Of a stretch of 5,085 bases of DNA, positions 4,668 to 5,085 are shown piece by piece; position 1 is the first letter of the stretch, and every line of letters begins with the position of its first letter. The translations under genes and the position numbers were made by a program. Location: NCBI GenBank assembly GCA_017452335.1, contig JAFTMP010000090.1, positions 1 through 5,085 on the forward strand, written 5' to 3'. This DNA is from Clostridia bacterium (lineage in GTDB: Bacteria; Bacillota; Clostridia; Oscillospirales; CAG-272). The notes under the pieces are model-generated. The model did not search any database, had not been told where the DNA came from, and saw only the letters and a list, made by a program, of their open reading frames with translations.

Positions 4668-5085
4668 ATGAAAAGAAAAATACTTTTGCTGTCATTTTTG
4701 GCAGTGATGAGCGCACTTTGCCTCTCCCTTTTTAATTTTTTGACCTTCTCGGAGGATCAATACGCCAACGATATCACCCCCGATTGTACCGTTTTCGCAG
4801 AAGGCTTCACCGACCCCTCCCTGCTTTGGGATCAAAAAGCGCAAAAGGGAGCATCCTGCAAGGAAAACGGACAGATCACCATTGAAGCGGAGGAGGAGAT
4901 CGGTGCCCTTTATCTGCGCTTTAACAGCGACCCCGTCGCCTACACCGTTATCAGCGAGGAAACACAGTATATCGGCGGGCAGGAGGGGTATTTAAACGAA
5001 TATATCAATATCAAAAAGCACCTGGGCAGTGCGCACAAGCTGACCTTATATTTTCACAGCGATTTTGAGATCAGCGAGCTGACAG
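4668..5085 (+). CDS. Exported protein, N-terminal part (cut by window edge)
   Basis: The frame is open from ATG 4668 to the window end (139 codons), so the length is unknown. The N-terminus is a classic export signal: MKRK, then a hydrophobic stretch (about 5-26, ILLLSFLAVMSALCLSLFNF), then a charged region. A Cys at 18 has no good lipobox. After that comes a beta-rich domain with DITPDC (35-40), GQITIEAEEEIGALYLRF (68-85), GGYLNEYI-like residues near 103-113 and KLTLYFHSDFEISELT at the edge. This layout resembles the discoidin-like N-terminal region I recall in some clostridial PIG-L/LmbE-family deacetylases, but the catalytic HPDDE-type motif would lie outside the window; treat this as a hypothesis. 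No other in-frame start exists after the stop at 4629-4631. It is probably cotranscribed with the membrane protein upstream. Confidence 0.8.
   Translation, partial: MKRKILLLSFLAVMSALCLSLFNFLTFSEDQYANDITPDCTVFAEGFTDPSLLWDQKAQKGASCKENGQITIEAEEEIGALYLRFNSDPVAYTVISEETQYIGGQEGYLNEYINIKKHLGSAHKLTLYFHSDFEISELT

Overview
The window reads as chromosome of a low-to-mid GC Bacillota, most likely class Clostridia. The pointers are strong AGGAGG ribosome binding sites, canonical sigma-A promoters, a short-form HisG paired with HisZ, a YerC-type TrpR-like regulator, and a tRNA gene that encodes its CCA end. Species cannot be named from this stretch.

Left half (1-2461, minus strand): the 5' end of a histidine biosynthesis operon in the order yerC-hisZ-hisG-hisD. 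The promoter is TTGACT-17-TAATAT (2433-2461). An 18-bp dyad, ACTTTA-N6-TAAAGT, fills the spacer between the -35 and -10 boxes and is a natural operator candidate for the YerC repressor encoded first. All four genes overlap (4 nt, 17 nt, 4 nt), so translation is probably coupled. HisZ and HisG together form the ATP phosphoribosyltransferase of step 1. HisD catalyses the last two oxidations and runs off the left edge.

Middle (2521-3300): a small HEAT-repeat-like gene on the minus strand, with a GTG start, strong RBS and its own terminator. Upstream of it is about 300 nt of apparently non-coding DNA with short direct repeats. A plus-strand tRNA-Lys(UUU) gene follows, with an excellent promoter and an unusual C3-A70 mismatch in the acceptor stem.

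Centre-right (3377-3727): no protein gene. Directly after the tRNA lies a 15-bp perfect palindrome. Next comes a mosaic of seven different small hairpins joined by a repeated 7-nt linker, GTKATAT in the left half and its reverse complement ATATCAC in the right half. A strong rho-independent terminator then closes the tRNA-side region. This mosaic is the most unusual structure in the window.

Right end (3728-5085, plus strand): a promoter with a 24-bp dyad over its -10 box drives a two-gene unit of unrecognised function. The first gene encodes a three-helix membrane protein with a soluble C-terminal domain. The second encodes an exported protein cut by the window edge, possibly the N-terminal part of a PIG-L-type deacetylase. 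Its start codon is separated from its Shine-Dalgarno by a small hairpin.
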